64,000 nt of DNA from Rhodanobacter denitrificans (GTDB lineage Bacteria; Pseudomonadota; Gammaproteobacteria; Xanthomonadales; Rhodanobacteraceae). A model generated the notes under the pieces. The model saw only the letters and a list, made by a program, of their open reading frames with translations. It had not been told where the DNA came from and did not search any database. Positions 16,023-24,464 of the stretch are shown here, piece after piece. Numbering within the stretch: position 1 is the stretch's first letter; the number at the start of each line of letters is the position of its first letter. The translations under genes were made by a program, and so were the position numbers. Location: contig NC_020541.1 of the NCBI RefSeq assembly GCF_000230695.2, positions 2,976,001 through 3,040,000 on the forward strand, read 5' to 3'.

Positions 16023-18216
16023 GGGCGGCGCCGTCACCATCGGCTACTGGTACCAGATGGGCCTGCTGTTCGGCCTGTGCCGCGGGCCGGTCGACGCGCT
16101 GCGCAAGATCACGGCCGGCGGCCGCGTGGCGTGGTCGGGCAACCTCACCGCCAGCAGCACGTTCGCCATCAATGCGCTGGAGCTGTTCGGCGGCGAGAAG
16201 CGCGAGGGCGGCGTCCAGGGCACCGCCGACCTGATGATGGGCGAAGCCACCCAGATGCCCAACGCCTACCTGATCGGTCAGCTCGGCACGCCCATGCCGG
16301 CGTTCCGCGGCAAGGTGATGGTGGTGTTTCGCGGCCGCGTGGGCGCGATGAACCCGTACATCAAGCCGTGGGCATTCCAGCTGCAGCGTTTCACCGCCGG
16401 CTGGCGTACGCCAGTATGGGAACCCGCGCTGTGCCAGATCGACCAGGGCATGAACGGGGCGCACTACATCTACCGCGCCATCACCGACCCGGTCACGGGG
16501 CTTGGCAAACCGGATACCGTGCTGGACCTGCCGCGCATGAAGGCCGCGGCGCAGACGCTGTTCGATGAAGGCCTGGGCCTGTGCCTCAAGTGGTCGCGCA
16601 GCGACGTCGTCGGCAATTTCATTCGCCTGGTGTGCGACCACGTGGGCGGCGATTTCGTCACCGACCCGGCCACCGGCAAACAGTACCTCAAGCTGTTTCG
16701 CGGCGATTACGACATCAACACCGTGCCGCTGGTCGACGAAAGCAACATCGTCGAGCTGGTGAGCTTCGAGGTCGGCACCCTGGCCAACACGGTCAACCAG
16801 ATCGTCGTGACCTATCACGACAGCGAAACCAACAAGGATGCCGCGACGCCCGCCATCCAGAACCTGGGCAACATCCAGGCGCAGGGCCGCGTGGTGAGCG
16901 AGGCCACGCGCTACGACGGCGCGTGGAACGGCACGCTGGCCGCTCGCCTCGGCGAGCGCGACCTGCGCGCCAAAAGCAGCCTGCTGGCACGCGGTAAGCT
17001 CAAGGTGCAAGCGTCGTTGGTCGTGGCCAAGGGCGACGTGCTGGCGTTCAGCTGGGCGGAACTCAACGTCTCGCGCATGCCCATCCGCGTGCTCGACATC
17101 GAGCGCGGCACGCCCACCGATACCACCATTACGCTGACCTACGCGCAGGACGTTTTTGCGCTGCCCACCAGTACCTACCTGGTGCAGCAGCCGACGCTGT
17201 GGGTTGCGCCTGTCATTGCCCCGCAACCGATTACCGTGCAGCGCCTGCTGGAAGCCAGCTATCGCGACCTGGCTGCCAATCTGCGCCCGGCCGACCTGTC
17301 CGCCGTGACTGCATTGGCGGGCTATGTGGGCGCGCTGGCGGTGCGGCCGGCGGGCGTGCCGATCAACTACGCGCTCACCACCCGTCTAGGCAGCACCGGC
17401 GCGTTCGCCGACGTGGCAACGGGCGACTTCACGCCCACCGGCCTTCTGGCCGCCGCCATGCCTGCCGGCGCAGTTCCCGTCGCGGTCACACTCACCAGCC
17501 CCAAGGACCTCGATCTCGTCGCCGTCGGCAGCGAGGCGCTGATCGACGACGAGATTTTCCGCGTCGACGCCATCGACCCGATCGCAGGCACCGCCACGCT
17601 GGCCCGCGGCTGCGTCGACACCGCGCCGGCAGCGCACGCCCTCGGCGCCCGCGTCTGGTTCACCGACAACTACACCGCGGCCGACCGCACCGAATACACC
17701 ACCGGCGAAACCGTGCAGGCCCAGCTGCTCACCGTCGCGGGCGGCGGCAAGCTCGACCCCGCGCTGGCCACCACCGCCAGCATCGTGCTCAACAAGCGCC
17801 AGATTCGCCCCTATGCACCCGGCAACCTGCAGGTGCAGGGCGTGGCCTACCCCGCCACCGTGGAAGGCGCGCTCGCGCTTTCCTGGTCGCATCGCGATCG
17901 CCGCGGCCAAGCCGACCAGCTGATCGACACCACCACCGGCAACATCGGCCCCGAGGCCGGCACCACCTACACCGTCGCCGTGTACCTCAACGGCGTGCTC
18001 GACAGCACCACCAGCGGTATCACCGCGACCAACCTGACGCCCACGGTGAGCGGCGATGGCACCGTGCTGGTGCAGATCGATGCGGTGCGCGATGGCTATA
18101 CATGCTGGCAGTCGCTGGCAGCGACATTCACCTATTACCGCGGCCAGATTCGTCTGCTCGAAACCGGCGATACCCGCATCACTGAAGCGGGCGACACCCG
18201 CATCCTGGAGTCCTGA
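16015..18216 (+). CDS. Tail hub/tip attachment protein (gpJ-like, Phage-tail_3 type)
   Basis: A 733-residue protein with start ATG 16015. The N-terminal half reads YWYQMGLLFGLCRGPVDALR and TADLMMGEATQMPNAYL, then AFRGKVMVVFRGRVGAMNPY, the style of hub proteins in transposable siphoviruses and related GTAs. The middle holds the NQIVVTYHD and WAELN segments, and the C-terminal 250 residues are Ig- and fibronectin-like beta repeats ending with the short echo ETGDTRIT/EAGDTRIL. It should close the tail tip and carry host contact domains. Confidence 0.8.
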   Translation: MGKGGAVTIGYWYQMGLLFGLCRGPVDALRKITAGGRVAWSGNLTASSTFAINALELFGGEKREGGVQGTADLMMGEATQMPNAYLIGQLGTPMPAFRGKVMVVFRGRVGAMNPYIKPWAFQLQRFTAGWRTPVWEPALCQIDQGMNGAHYIYRAITDPVTGLGKPDTVLDLPRMKAAAQTLFDEGLGLCLKWSRSDVVGNFIRLVCDHVGGDFVTDPATGKQYLKLFRGDYDINTVPLVDESNIVELVSFEVGTLANTVNQIVVTYHDSETNKDAATPAIQNLGNIQAQGRVVSEATRYDGAWNGTLAARLGERDLRAKSSLLARGKLKVQASLVVAKGDVLAFSWAELNVSRMPIRVLDIERGTPTDTTITLTYAQDVFALPTSTYLVQQPTLWVAPVIAPQPITVQRLLEASYRDLAANLRPADLSAVTALAGYVGALAVRPAGVPINYALTTRLGSTGAFADVATGDFTPTGLLAAAMPAGAVPVAVTLTSPKDLDLVAVGSEALIDDEIFRVDAIDPIAGTATLARGCVDTAPAAHALGARVWFTDNYTAADRTEYTTGETVQAQLLTVAGGGKLDPALATTASIVLNKRQIRPYAPGNLQVQGVAYPATVEGALALSWSHRDRRGQADQLIDTTTGNIGPEAGTTYTVAVYLNGVLDSTTSGITATNLTPTVSGDGTVLVQIDAVRDGYTCWQSLAATFTYYRGQIRLLETGDTRITEAGDTRILES

Positions 18217-18218
18217 TC

Positions 18219-19055
18219 ATGGCCAAGAAGATTTCCGACCTCGCTGCGGCCGTAGCGCTCGCCGGCACCGAGCTCATGGAGGTTGTGCAGGGCGGCGGCA
18301 ACGTGCGCAGCGCGGCCTCGCAGGTTGCGGCTCTCTCCACACCAGGCTTAAAGAACTATCTGATCAATGGAGATTTCGCGATCAATCAGCGCGCGTTCGC
18401 TGGCGGGGCGTTGGCCGCTGGCGTGTATGGCTTTGATCGCTGGAAAGCGGGCACGGGTGGCTGCAATATCTCGCTGAGCGCCGGCGTGCTGACGCATACC
18501 AGCGGCCCGCTGGTGCAGGTGATCGAGGCACCGAACCTCGCGGGCAAGACGATCACGGTGAGCGTCGATGGGCTGAGCGGCGGTAACCTGGCGGTGAACG
18601 TGGAAGGGGTCGCGGGAGTCATCGTCGCGTCCGCTGGACGTTCGGGTGCTTCCATCGCCGTGCCGGGCACCAGCACCGGCAATGTGACCGTCACCCTGAC
18701 GCCGGCAAGTGGCGCGGTGACCTACAAGCGCGTGCAGGTGGAGTTGGGAAGCGCAGCGACGGCGTTTGAGTGGCGTCCAGCAAATATAGAGCGTTCGATG
18801 TGCGAACGTTATTACCAATTAGTCAATGCAAGTTTCCAATACCCGTTCTCGGGTACAGCTATTAGCTTCTTCTTTTTCCACAACAAAATGCGCGCGACTC
18901 CGTCGTCTACCATCACGAATGCCGGCGCTCAGGCAGGACTTACTTCGGTTGGGGTGAACAGCTCGACTACGGATGGCGTTGCGGTTCAATACACGCTTTC
19001 CGGTACGGGAGGCTATGCAGTGGGTTTACAAACCGGATCGGACGCGGAGCTATGA
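18219..19055 (+). CDS. Tail fibre / receptor-binding protein
   Basis: A 278-residue protein starting 2 nt after the hub stop. Residues 1-40 (KKISDLAAAVALAGTELMEV) are a typical fibre attachment start; LKNYLINGDFAINQRA at about 45 and FEWRPANIERSMCERYYQLV near 185 are signature segments of fibre and hydrolase-like tail proteins. From about nt 18780 the DNA is clearly richer in A and T than the rest of the prophage. The variable C-terminal domain of about 90 residues therefore looks acquired by recombination, as is usual for host-range determinants. Confidence 0.8.
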   Translation: MAKKISDLAAAVALAGTELMEVVQGGGNVRSAASQVAALSTPGLKNYLINGDFAINQRAFAGGALAAGVYGFDRWKAGTGGCNISLSAGVLTHTSGPLVQVIEAPNLAGKTITVSVDGLSGGNLAVNVEGVAGVIVASAGRSGASIAVPGTSTGNVTVTLTPASGAVTYKRVQVELGSAATAFEWRPANIERSMCERYYQLVNASFQYPFSGTAISFFFFHNKMRATPSSTITNAGAQAGLTSVGVNSSTTDGVAVQYTLSGTGGYAVGLQTGSDAEL

Positions 19056-19381
19056 CCATATACCAACTTACCCCAAACCCCGATCAAGTGATTCGCCTTG
19101 ATGACGGAGCGGACATTCCTCGTGGACACCGTTGGTGGGACGACTATGAAGCATGGCTTGCCGCGGGCAACACGCCGCAGGCTGCACCGGATACCCGCGC
19201 CGCTGACGCCCGCGCCACCCGCGACAGCCTGATCGCCTCATGCGACTGGACGCAGATTGCCGATGCGCCATTGACCGCTACTCAGCGCGCCGCGTGGGGG
19301 ACTTACCGTCAGGCGCTGCGCGATGTGCCCGCGCAGGTGGGTTTCCCGGCAACGATCAACTGGCCCATCAGGCCGGCATAA
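19052..19381 (+). CDS. Tail fibre assembly chaperone-like protein
   Basis: A 109-residue protein overlapping the fibre stop (ATGA). The C-terminal half DSLIASCDWTQIADAPLTAT, then WGTYRQALRDVPAQVGFPAT, is the conserved motif of phage tail-fibre assembly chaperones. The N-terminal part (RLDDGADIPRGHRWWDDYEAW) is variable, as expected for a domain matched to its fibre partner. Its position right after the fibre gene fits the role. Confidence 0.82.
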   Translation: MTIYQLTPNPDQVIRLDDGADIPRGHRWWDDYEAWLAAGNTPQAAPDTRAADARATRDSLIASCDWTQIADAPLTATQRAAWGTYRQALRDVPAQVGFPATINWPIRPA

Positions 19382-19394
19382 AGCAAAACGGAGC

Positions 19395-19418
19395 GCCGGG
19401 CTGTCTCACCAGCCCGGC
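19395..19418 (+). terminator. Possible terminator after the tail fibre genes
   Basis: An 8-bp perfect stem (GCCGGGCT / AGCCCGGC) with an 8-nt loop starts about 14 nt after the fibre chaperone stop. A pyrimidine stretch (CTCTCTCC) follows rather than a T-run, so efficiency is uncertain. Confidence 0.5.
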
Positions 19419-19514
19419 CTCTCTCCACGGTGTGTCGTGGATCGAGCGTGGCCCCTTCCGTGATCACGGCGAAAAGGAGGTTATGCAATCCCGATCTCAG
19501 ATGTGGAGACAGTC

Positions 19515-20309
19515 ATGGCTCAACCGATCATCCCCTGGCTTGGCGGCAAGCGCCGACTCGCCGATCGCCTGTTCAAGTTCTTTCCCAACACGCATACCTG
19601 TTACGTCGAGCCCTTCGCCGGCGGCGCCGCGCTGTTCTTCCTCAAGCCGCCCAGCGACGTCGAGGTGCTCAACGACATCAACGGCGATCTGATCAACCTC
19701 TATCGCGTGGTGCAGAACCACCTGGAAGAGTTCGTCCGGCAATTCAAATGGGCGTTGAGCAGCCGCAAGGTGTTCGAGTGGCAGAAGATGACCAAGCCCG
19801 AGACGCTGACCGATATCCAGCGTGCGGCGCGCTTCTACTACCTCCAGCAGAGCGCCTTCGGCGGCAAGGTCGATGGCCAGTCCTACGGCACCGCCACCAC
19901 TGCACCGCCTGGCCTCAACCTGCTGCGCATTGAGGAGACGCTGTCGGCGGCGCACCTCCGCCTGGCCAACGCCTACATCGAGCACCTGCCGTGGCAGGCG
20001 GTCATGGCAAAGTACGACCGGCCACATACCCTGTTCTTCATCGACCCGCCGTACTGGGAGACCGAGGGCTATGGCGTCGAGTTTGGCTGGGACCAGTACC
20101 AGGCACTGGCTGAGACCATCGGCTCGATCCAGGGCAAGGCGATCGTGACGCTCAATGATCACCCGGCTATCAGGGATCTGTTCTGCCGCTTCCACATCGA
20201 GCGTGCCGACCACTCTTACACCGTCGGCGGCGGTGCCAAGGCCAAAGATGTCAGCGAGGTCTTCATCTTCAGCTGGGACGTGCAGGCCGAGCCGGCGGGC
20301 CTGTTTTAG
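19515..20309 (+). CDS. D12-class N6-adenine DNA methyltransferase (Dam-like)
   Basis: A 264-residue protein; ATG 19515 with GGAG at 19505-19508 is preferred over the in-frame GTG 19503. The S-adenosylmethionine motif WLGGKRRLADRL is at residues 7-18, the FAGGAALFF motif follows near residue 35, and the catalytic DPPYW lies near residue 177. These define D12-class (Dam/DpnM type) enzymes, which methylate adenine in short palindromes. No restriction gene is beside it, so it is an orphan phage methylase, probably protecting phage DNA. Its place near the right end resembles that of mom in phage Mu. Confidence 0.9.
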   Translation: MAQPIIPWLGGKRRLADRLFKFFPNTHTCYVEPFAGGAALFFLKPPSDVEVLNDINGDLINLYRVVQNHLEEFVRQFKWALSSRKVFEWQKMTKPETLTDIQRAARFYYLQQSAFGGKVDGQSYGTATTAPPGLNLLRIEETLSAAHLRLANAYIEHLPWQAVMAKYDRPHTLFFIDPPYWETEGYGVEFGWDQYQALAETIGSIQGKAIVTLNDHPAIRDLFCRFHIERADHSYTVGGGAKAKDVSEVFIFSWDVQAEPAGLF

Positions 20310-20456
20310 TCGGCCGCGGCGCCTGAGACGCCGGCGGCGGCCGGCAGGAAAGACGGCGACAGCGCGGCGCTGGCCCATGTCGCACAGCGACATCGAAAGC
20401 GCTGGACTTGTCTTCCCCGTAGAGCGTCAATGGTTCCGTCCACCAAGGAGCACGCC

Positions 20457-20627
20457 ATGAGCACCGTCGACCACCGCATCAACGCCCTGCAGCCCGGCCA
20501 GTCCATCCGCATCTCTGGCGACGCCGCCTGCTGGTGCACCGTCGAGCGCAGCGGCAATGGTCTGCAGCTGCGCTGGGTGCGCCACACCCCCAAGGGCTTC
20601 AAGGTGTTTCATCGCGAACGCTGCTGA
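20457..20627 (+). CDS. Small phage protein at the right end
   Basis: A 56-residue protein starting at ATG 20457 with AAGGAG at 20445-20450, an excellent ribosome site. The product reads STVDHRINALQPGQSIRISG and DAACWCTVERSGNGLQLRWV: a small beta-rich protein with a CWC pair and no membrane segment. It is the last gene before a strong terminator and the phage end. Function unknown. A longer GTG-type start upstream lacks support. Confidence 0.7.
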   Translation: MSTVDHRINALQPGQSIRISGDAACWCTVERSGNGLQLRWVRHTPKGFKVFHRERC

Positions 20628-20648
20628 CCCCTCGCCACCGGCCAGAGA

Positions 20649-20670
20649 CGGGCGCCGAGGCGCCCGTTTT
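20649..20670 (+). terminator. Rho-independent terminator at the prophage right end
   Basis: A perfect 8-bp GC-rich stem, CGGGCGCC-GA-GGCGCCCG, is followed directly by TTTT, 21 nt after the last phage stop codon. It should end late phage transcription before the host junction. Confidence 0.85.
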
Positions 20671-20763
20671 CGTTTGTGCCGCCCGGTGACCCCGCTTCAA
20701 GTCCCGTTTGAGCCCCCCTCAACGACCCGTTACGATGCCCGTTCCGTGGCCTCCAGGCGCTTC

Positions 20764-20807
20764 GCAAACCAAGTGTCCCGACTTTGCAAACCAAGTGTCC
20801 GCTTACA
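20764..20807 (+). repeat. Prophage right end with paired transposase-binding repeats
   Basis: GCAAACCAAGTGTCC occurs at 20764-20778 and again at 20786-20800, start to start 22 bp, the same phasing as Mu R1 and R2. Read inward from the junction the end begins TGTAAGCGG, matching the 5'-TG ends of Mu-like elements, so the boundary is put after CA at 20806-20807. A predicted 5-bp target duplication (TCGGC, 20808-20812) would be repeated at the left end. Confidence 0.75.
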
Positions 20808-21001
20808 TCGGCGAAACGTGCATGCCGCGTGCCGACCCAGCCCCACACGAAGCGCACCGCGAGCAGGGCCAGCACGGCGTAGCCGATCCCGCGGTGGACC
20901 AGCTCGCCGTCCTCGGTGAAGAAATTGGCGAGGAACAAGCCCGCCAGCGACCAGTGAAACACGCGTACCAGCGGATCCCATACCTTGACCGTGGCGTGCA
21001 T
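20808..21001 (-). pseudogene. Cytochrome b561 gene truncated by the prophage
   Basis: Starting at ATG 21001 with GAGGA upstream, the frame reads MHATVKVWDPLVRVFHWSLA, then LFLANFFTEDGELVHRGIGY and VRFVWGWVGTRHARFAD, a clear cytochrome b561-type start with the first heme-ligand His segment. After about 64 codons it crosses into phage DNA and continues as unrelated sequence until a stop at 20609. The rest of the gene must lie at the far side of the prophage. It was the second gene of a PepSY-cytochrome b operon, 25 nt after the PepSY stop. The insertion should abolish this cytochrome. Confidence 0.88.
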
Positions 21002-21026
21002 GGCTTGTCCTCGCTCGGGTGATCGA

Positions 21027-21299
21027 TCAGCCACCCTTCCGCTTGACGATGCGGCCGTCGGTGGGGTCGAAGTAGATCTCGACGTTCTTGCCGGCCTTGT
21101 CCTTGCCGTAGATCTCGTAGCAGTTGCCCGAGACCTGGAACACCTTGATGGTGTAGCCCTGGTCGAGCACCTTCTGCTTCATCGCAGCTTCGGTGAGCCA
21201 CTGCGCACGCGGCGCATTGGTGCATTGCGGTGCGGCGAAGGCGGACGCCGACAACGCGGCGGCGGCGAGGAAGAACGATGCAACGAGGGTGTGTTTCAT
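21027..21299 (-). CDS. Secreted PepSY-domain protein
   Basis: A 90-residue protein starting at ATG 21299 (MKHTLVASFFLAAAALSASA, a signal peptide ending AFA). The mature part, residues 24-90, is a single PepSY-type domain (AAMKQKVLDQGYTIKVFQVS, NVEIYFDPTDGRIVKRKGG). Such small periplasmic proteins commonly precede cytochrome b561 genes; here the partner is disrupted by the prophage. A longer start at 21344 adds only an Arg-rich leader and was rejected. Role unknown; PepSY domains are thought to inhibit proteases or bind ligands. Confidence 0.85.
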   Translation of the reverse strand: MKHTLVASFFLAAAALSASAFAAPQCTNAPRAQWLTEAAMKQKVLDQGYTIKVFQVSGNCYEIYGKDKAGKNVEIYFDPTDGRIVKRKGG

Positions 21300-21480
21300 G
21301 ATGCGTCTCCGGTGTCGGCAGGATTGCCTTGGACGGCATTGCAACCGGAACGGCTTACGTGGGTCTTAAGGACCCGGCGCGTCACCCCGCGGGCGCTGAG
21401 CGGCGGCACGCGCCCGGCGCAGCCGCAGCGGCCGGCTGCGACCGGCGACGCCGGCGGCGGGACCGGGGGCAAGGCGCTGC

Positions 21481-22887
21481 TCAGGCTCCCGCGCGAGCCG
21501 CCCCCGGAGGCGCCACCGCCGCGACCACCACGATCTGGTCGCACCCCGCATGCTTGGCGTCATACAGCGCGGCGTCGGCACGCCGGATCAGGTTCTCGGC
21601 GGCGTCGCCGTTGGCGGACTGCGCCACGCCGATGCTGATCGTGACCAGGCGGTGTGGCCACTCGAAGGTGCGAAATGCGTCGAGGATGCGCATCGCCACC
21701 TCGCTGGCCCCGGCCAGGTCGGTCTCCGGCAACAGCAGCACGAACTCCTCGCCGCCATAGCGCGCGGCCAGGTCCGACGGCCGCAGCGCGGCGCGCAGCA
21801 GGTGGCCGGTGATGCGCAGTACCTGGTCGCCGGCGAGGTGGCCGAACTCGTCGTTGAAGGTCTTGAACCGGTCCAGGTCGAGCATCAGCAGCGAAAACAT
21901 CCGGTCGTGTTCGCGCTGGCTGTGCAGCAGGCCGGCCAGCGCCTCGTCGAGCGCGCGCCGGTTGGCCAGCCCGGTCAGGATGTCGGTGTCGGCGTCGTTG
22001 CGCAGCAGCATGCTCTCGCGGCGCTGGCGCTCCAGCTTGTCGAACAGGTTCGCCGCCCACCACACCAGCCCGGCCACCGCGCCGCCGCTGAACAGGGTCA
22101 TGAACACGGAGGCCAGCGTTTCGGACAGGCCCAGCCAGGACTGCAGCAGTTCGAATACGAACGCAAACACGCCCGGCAGCAGCAACGCCGGCAGCAGCAG
22201 TCGGCGCGCCAGCGCGCCACCCAGCGTGTCCGCCGTGGCCACCCGGGTCAGCCCGAGGGTGGGTGTGGCGGACAGCCAGCCCAGGGTCGCCAGCAGCAAC
22301 AACAGCATGGTGTGGATCGGCATCCGTCCGAACAGCATGTCGTCCTTGCCGGCCAGTGCGATGCCGTAGGAAGCCAGGCCGCTCATGGCGATAGCCAGCA
22401 GGCCCACGGCCAGACCTTCGCGCAGGTACAGCCAGCGCCGGACCGGCAGCAGCAGGCCCAGGCCGCCAAGCAGCACGAACCCCGCCGCGACCGGTTCGGC
22501 CATGCGCCCTGGCCACGGGCCGGACCCATGCGCCGGCAGACCGCCGAACAGGTGGTCGATGCCCAGGTCGGTCGGCCAGAGGTATTCCACCAGGGTGGCC
22601 TCGCCGATCGCCAGCACGAGCAGCGACAGCCAGCGGCCGAGACCCGACCACCGCGGCGAGGCGTGCCGGCTGAGCAGCAGCGAACTGCCGGAAAGCACGA
22701 AGCCGATCGCCGCATTCGCCGTCATCGCGGCCTGCCCCGGCCATACCGTGGTCAGCCGCGGCCAGTTCCAGCACCAGCCGGCCAGCACCACCAGCGCCAC
22801 CGCGCAGATCAGTGCGGCAGCCGCGCGCGAGAACTGCAGGAACCCCCGCACGACGTGCGAATCGTGGTGGAAAGGCACCGTGATCAT
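21481..22887 (-). CDS. Membrane-bound diguanylate cyclase (GGDEF)
   Basis: A 468-residue protein starting at ATG 22887 after a G-rich ribosome site. Residues about 15-290 contain several transmembrane helices and resemble MASE-like membrane sensor regions (WPGQAAMTANAAIGFVLSG, VEYLWPTDLGIDHLF). Residues about 305-465 are a GGDEF domain with DILTGLANRRALDE and the active-site motif GGEEF intact. It should make cyclic di-GMP from two GTP. No RxxD inhibitory site was obvious, and no EAL domain is present. It is monocistronic and faces away from the ribonuclease-like gene. Confidence 0.9.
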   Translation of the reverse strand: MITVPFHHDSHVVRGFLQFSRAAAALICAVALVVLAGWCWNWPRLTTVWPGQAAMTANAAIGFVLSGSSLLLSRHASPRWSGLGRWLSLLVLAIGEATLVEYLWPTDLGIDHLFGGLPAHGSGPWPGRMAEPVAAGFVLLGGLGLLLPVRRWLYLREGLAVGLLAIAMSGLASYGIALAGKDDMLFGRMPIHTMLLLLLATLGWLSATPTLGLTRVATADTLGGALARRLLLPALLLPGVFAFVFELLQSWLGLSETLASVFMTLFSGGAVAGLVWWAANLFDKLERQRRESMLLRNDADTDILTGLANRRALDEALAGLLHSQREHDRMFSLLMLDLDRFKTFNDEFGHLAGDQVLRITGHLLRAALRPSDLAARYGGEEFVLLLPETDLAGASEVAMRILDAFRTFEWPHRLVTISIGVAQSANGDAAENLIRRADAALYDAKHAGCDQIVVVAAVAPPGAARAGA

Positions 22888-22982
22888 GGCAAACCCCCGC
22901 GTGTGCCGGACGCCCGCCGCCGCCGTGCACGGCGGCACAACGACACAAGACGCACCATGGCACAGTCGCCGGGCGCCCCGAA

Positions 22983-22996
22983 TTGACGACGATCAA
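22983..22996 (+). promoter_or_regulatory. FNR-type box upstream of the MBL-fold gene
   Basis: TTGAC-GACG-ATCAA, one base from the FNR consensus, lies 76 nt before ATG 23073. No hexamer sits at the class II distance; TACTCT at 23011-23016 is a possible but closer -10. It lies in the divergent region with the GGDEF gene, so it could act on either. Confidence 0.6.
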
Positions 22997-23072
22997 TCCG
23001 GCTGCCGGGGTACTCTGCCAGAGTGCGCCGCGAGCCGCCCGGGCCGCCCTCATCCATACCGTCGGGGAACGC

Positions 23073-24464
23073 ATGATCATCTACAGCTGCCACGGCGCCG
23101 CCAAGCAGGTCACCGGCTCCTGCCACCTGATCACCTGCAACGACCGTCGCGTGCTGATCGACTGCGGCATGTTCCAGGGCAGCGAAGAAGTCGAGCGCGC
23201 CAACGCCGAGCCGTTCGGCTTCGACCCGGCCGGCATCGACGTGCTACTGCTCACCCATGCCCACCTGGACCACTGCGGGCGGATCCCGCTGCTGGTGCGA
23301 CGGGGTTTTCGCGGCCGCATCCTCACCACCGCCGCCACCCGTGAACTGGCCCGCGTGGTGATGCTGGATGCCGCCGGCCTGCAGGAAGAAGACGCGCGCC
23401 GCGCGCAACGCAACAACCGCCGCGGCGAGGCGGTGGCGCCGCCGCTGTACACGCTGGACGACGCGCTGCACGCGCTGGACTTCTTCGGCGCCGACGTCGG
23501 CTACGACAAGACCGTGCCGGTCGTCGACGGCGTCAGCGCCCGCTTCCTCGACGCCGGCCACATCCTCGGCTCGGCCTCGATCCTGCTGGAACTGGACGAC
23601 GGCAAGCAGCACCGTCGCATGCTGTTCTCCGGCGACCTGGGCAATCCAGGCCGCCCGCTGCTGCGCGACCCGACGCCCGCGCCGCCGGCCGACTACGTGG
23701 TGATGGAAAGCACCTACGGCGACCGTCCGCACCGCTCGGTACCCGACTCGGTCGACGAGATGTACCAGGCCATCCGCGACACGGTGAACCGGCGCGGCAA
23801 CGTGGTGATTCCCACCTTCGCGCTGGAACGCACCCAGGAAATCCTCTACTACCTGCACCGCGGCATCGCCGGCGGCGCGATCCCGCCGCACGTGCGCGTG
23901 TTCCTCGATTCGCCGATGGCGATTTCCGCCACCGAGATCTTCCGCCGCCATCCGGAATGCTTCGACGACGGCTTCCTCGACGAGCTGCAGCATGGCGACC
24001 CGTTCGCCATGCCGGGCCTGCACTTCACCCGCGAGACGGCCGAGTCGATGGCGATCAACAACGTCGACGGCGGCGCGATCATCCTGGCCGGCTCGGGTAT
24101 GTGCAACGGCGGCCGCGTGCGCCACCACCTCAAGCACAACCTGTGGCGCGAGCGCTGCAGCGTGGTGTTCGTCGGCTATGCCGCGGAAGGCACGCTGGCG
24201 CGGCGGATCATCGATGGTGCAGCCAGCGTGCGCGTGTTCAACGAGGAGATCCCGGTGCGCGCGCAGGTGTGGACGATCAACGGCTTCTCCGCGCACGCCG
24301 ACCAACCCTCGCTGCTGGCCTGGCTGGGCGATGCGCCGCGACGCAAGGTGTTCCTGGTGCACGGCGAATACGGCCGCGGCATGCAGGCGATGCAGGAGAC
24401 GCTGGCCGCACGCGGCGTCGGCTGCCAGCTGCCCGGGCTGCACGAGCCGATCAAGATCGACTGA
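23073..24464 (+). CDS. MBL-fold / beta-CASP RNA-processing exonuclease-like protein
   Basis: A 463-residue protein with ATG 23073 and GGGGAA upstream. The metallo-beta-lactamase motif THAHLDHCG is at about residues 60-68 and coordinates two zinc ions. The beta-CASP part carries DSPMAISATEIFRRHPECF and GSGMCNGGR, and the C-terminal RMMBL motif ends SAHADQPSLLAW and HGEYGRG. This architecture is that of bacterial homologues of CPSF/Ysh1, ribonucleases that cut or trim RNA. In denitrifying proteobacteria such genes often sit beside anaerobic-respiration genes; an FNR box upstream fits anaerobic expression. Substrate unknown. Confidence 0.9.
   Translation: MIIYSCHGAAKQVTGSCHLITCNDRRVLIDCGMFQGSEEVERANAEPFGFDPAGIDVLLLTHAHLDHCGRIPLLVRRGFRGRILTTAATRELARVVMLDAAGLQEEDARRAQRNNRRGEAVAPPLYTLDDALHALDFFGADVGYDKTVPVVDGVSARFLDAGHILGSASILLELDDGKQHRRMLFSGDLGNPGRPLLRDPTPAPPADYVVMESTYGDRPHRSVPDSVDEMYQAIRDTVNRRGNVVIPTFALERTQEILYYLHRGIAGGAIPPHVRVFLDSPMAISATEIFRRHPECFDDGFLDELQHGDPFAMPGLHFTRETAESMAINNVDGGAIILAGSGMCNGGRVRHHLKHNLWRERCSVVFVGYAAEGTLARRIIDGAASVRVFNEEIPVRAQVWTINGFSAHADQPSLLAWLGDAPRRKVFLVHGEYGRGMQAMQETLAARGVGCQLPGLHEPIKID

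Larger units (their letters stand above)
1..20807. mobile_element. Transposable Mu-like prophage, late-gene half
   Basis: A continuous block of tightly packed plus-strand phage genes runs from inside a portal gene to a right end at about 20807. Head genes match the Mu morphogenesis order; tail genes are of the long non-contractile type, as in the transposable siphoviruses B3 and D3112. The right boundary is inferred from two 15-bp repeats 22 bp apart, a terminal CA dinucleotide, and the abrupt start of a truncated cytochrome b561 gene. The left end, transposase, repressor and lysis genes must lie upstream of the window. The structural genes seen here look intact, so the element could be functional. 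Confidence 0.93.
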
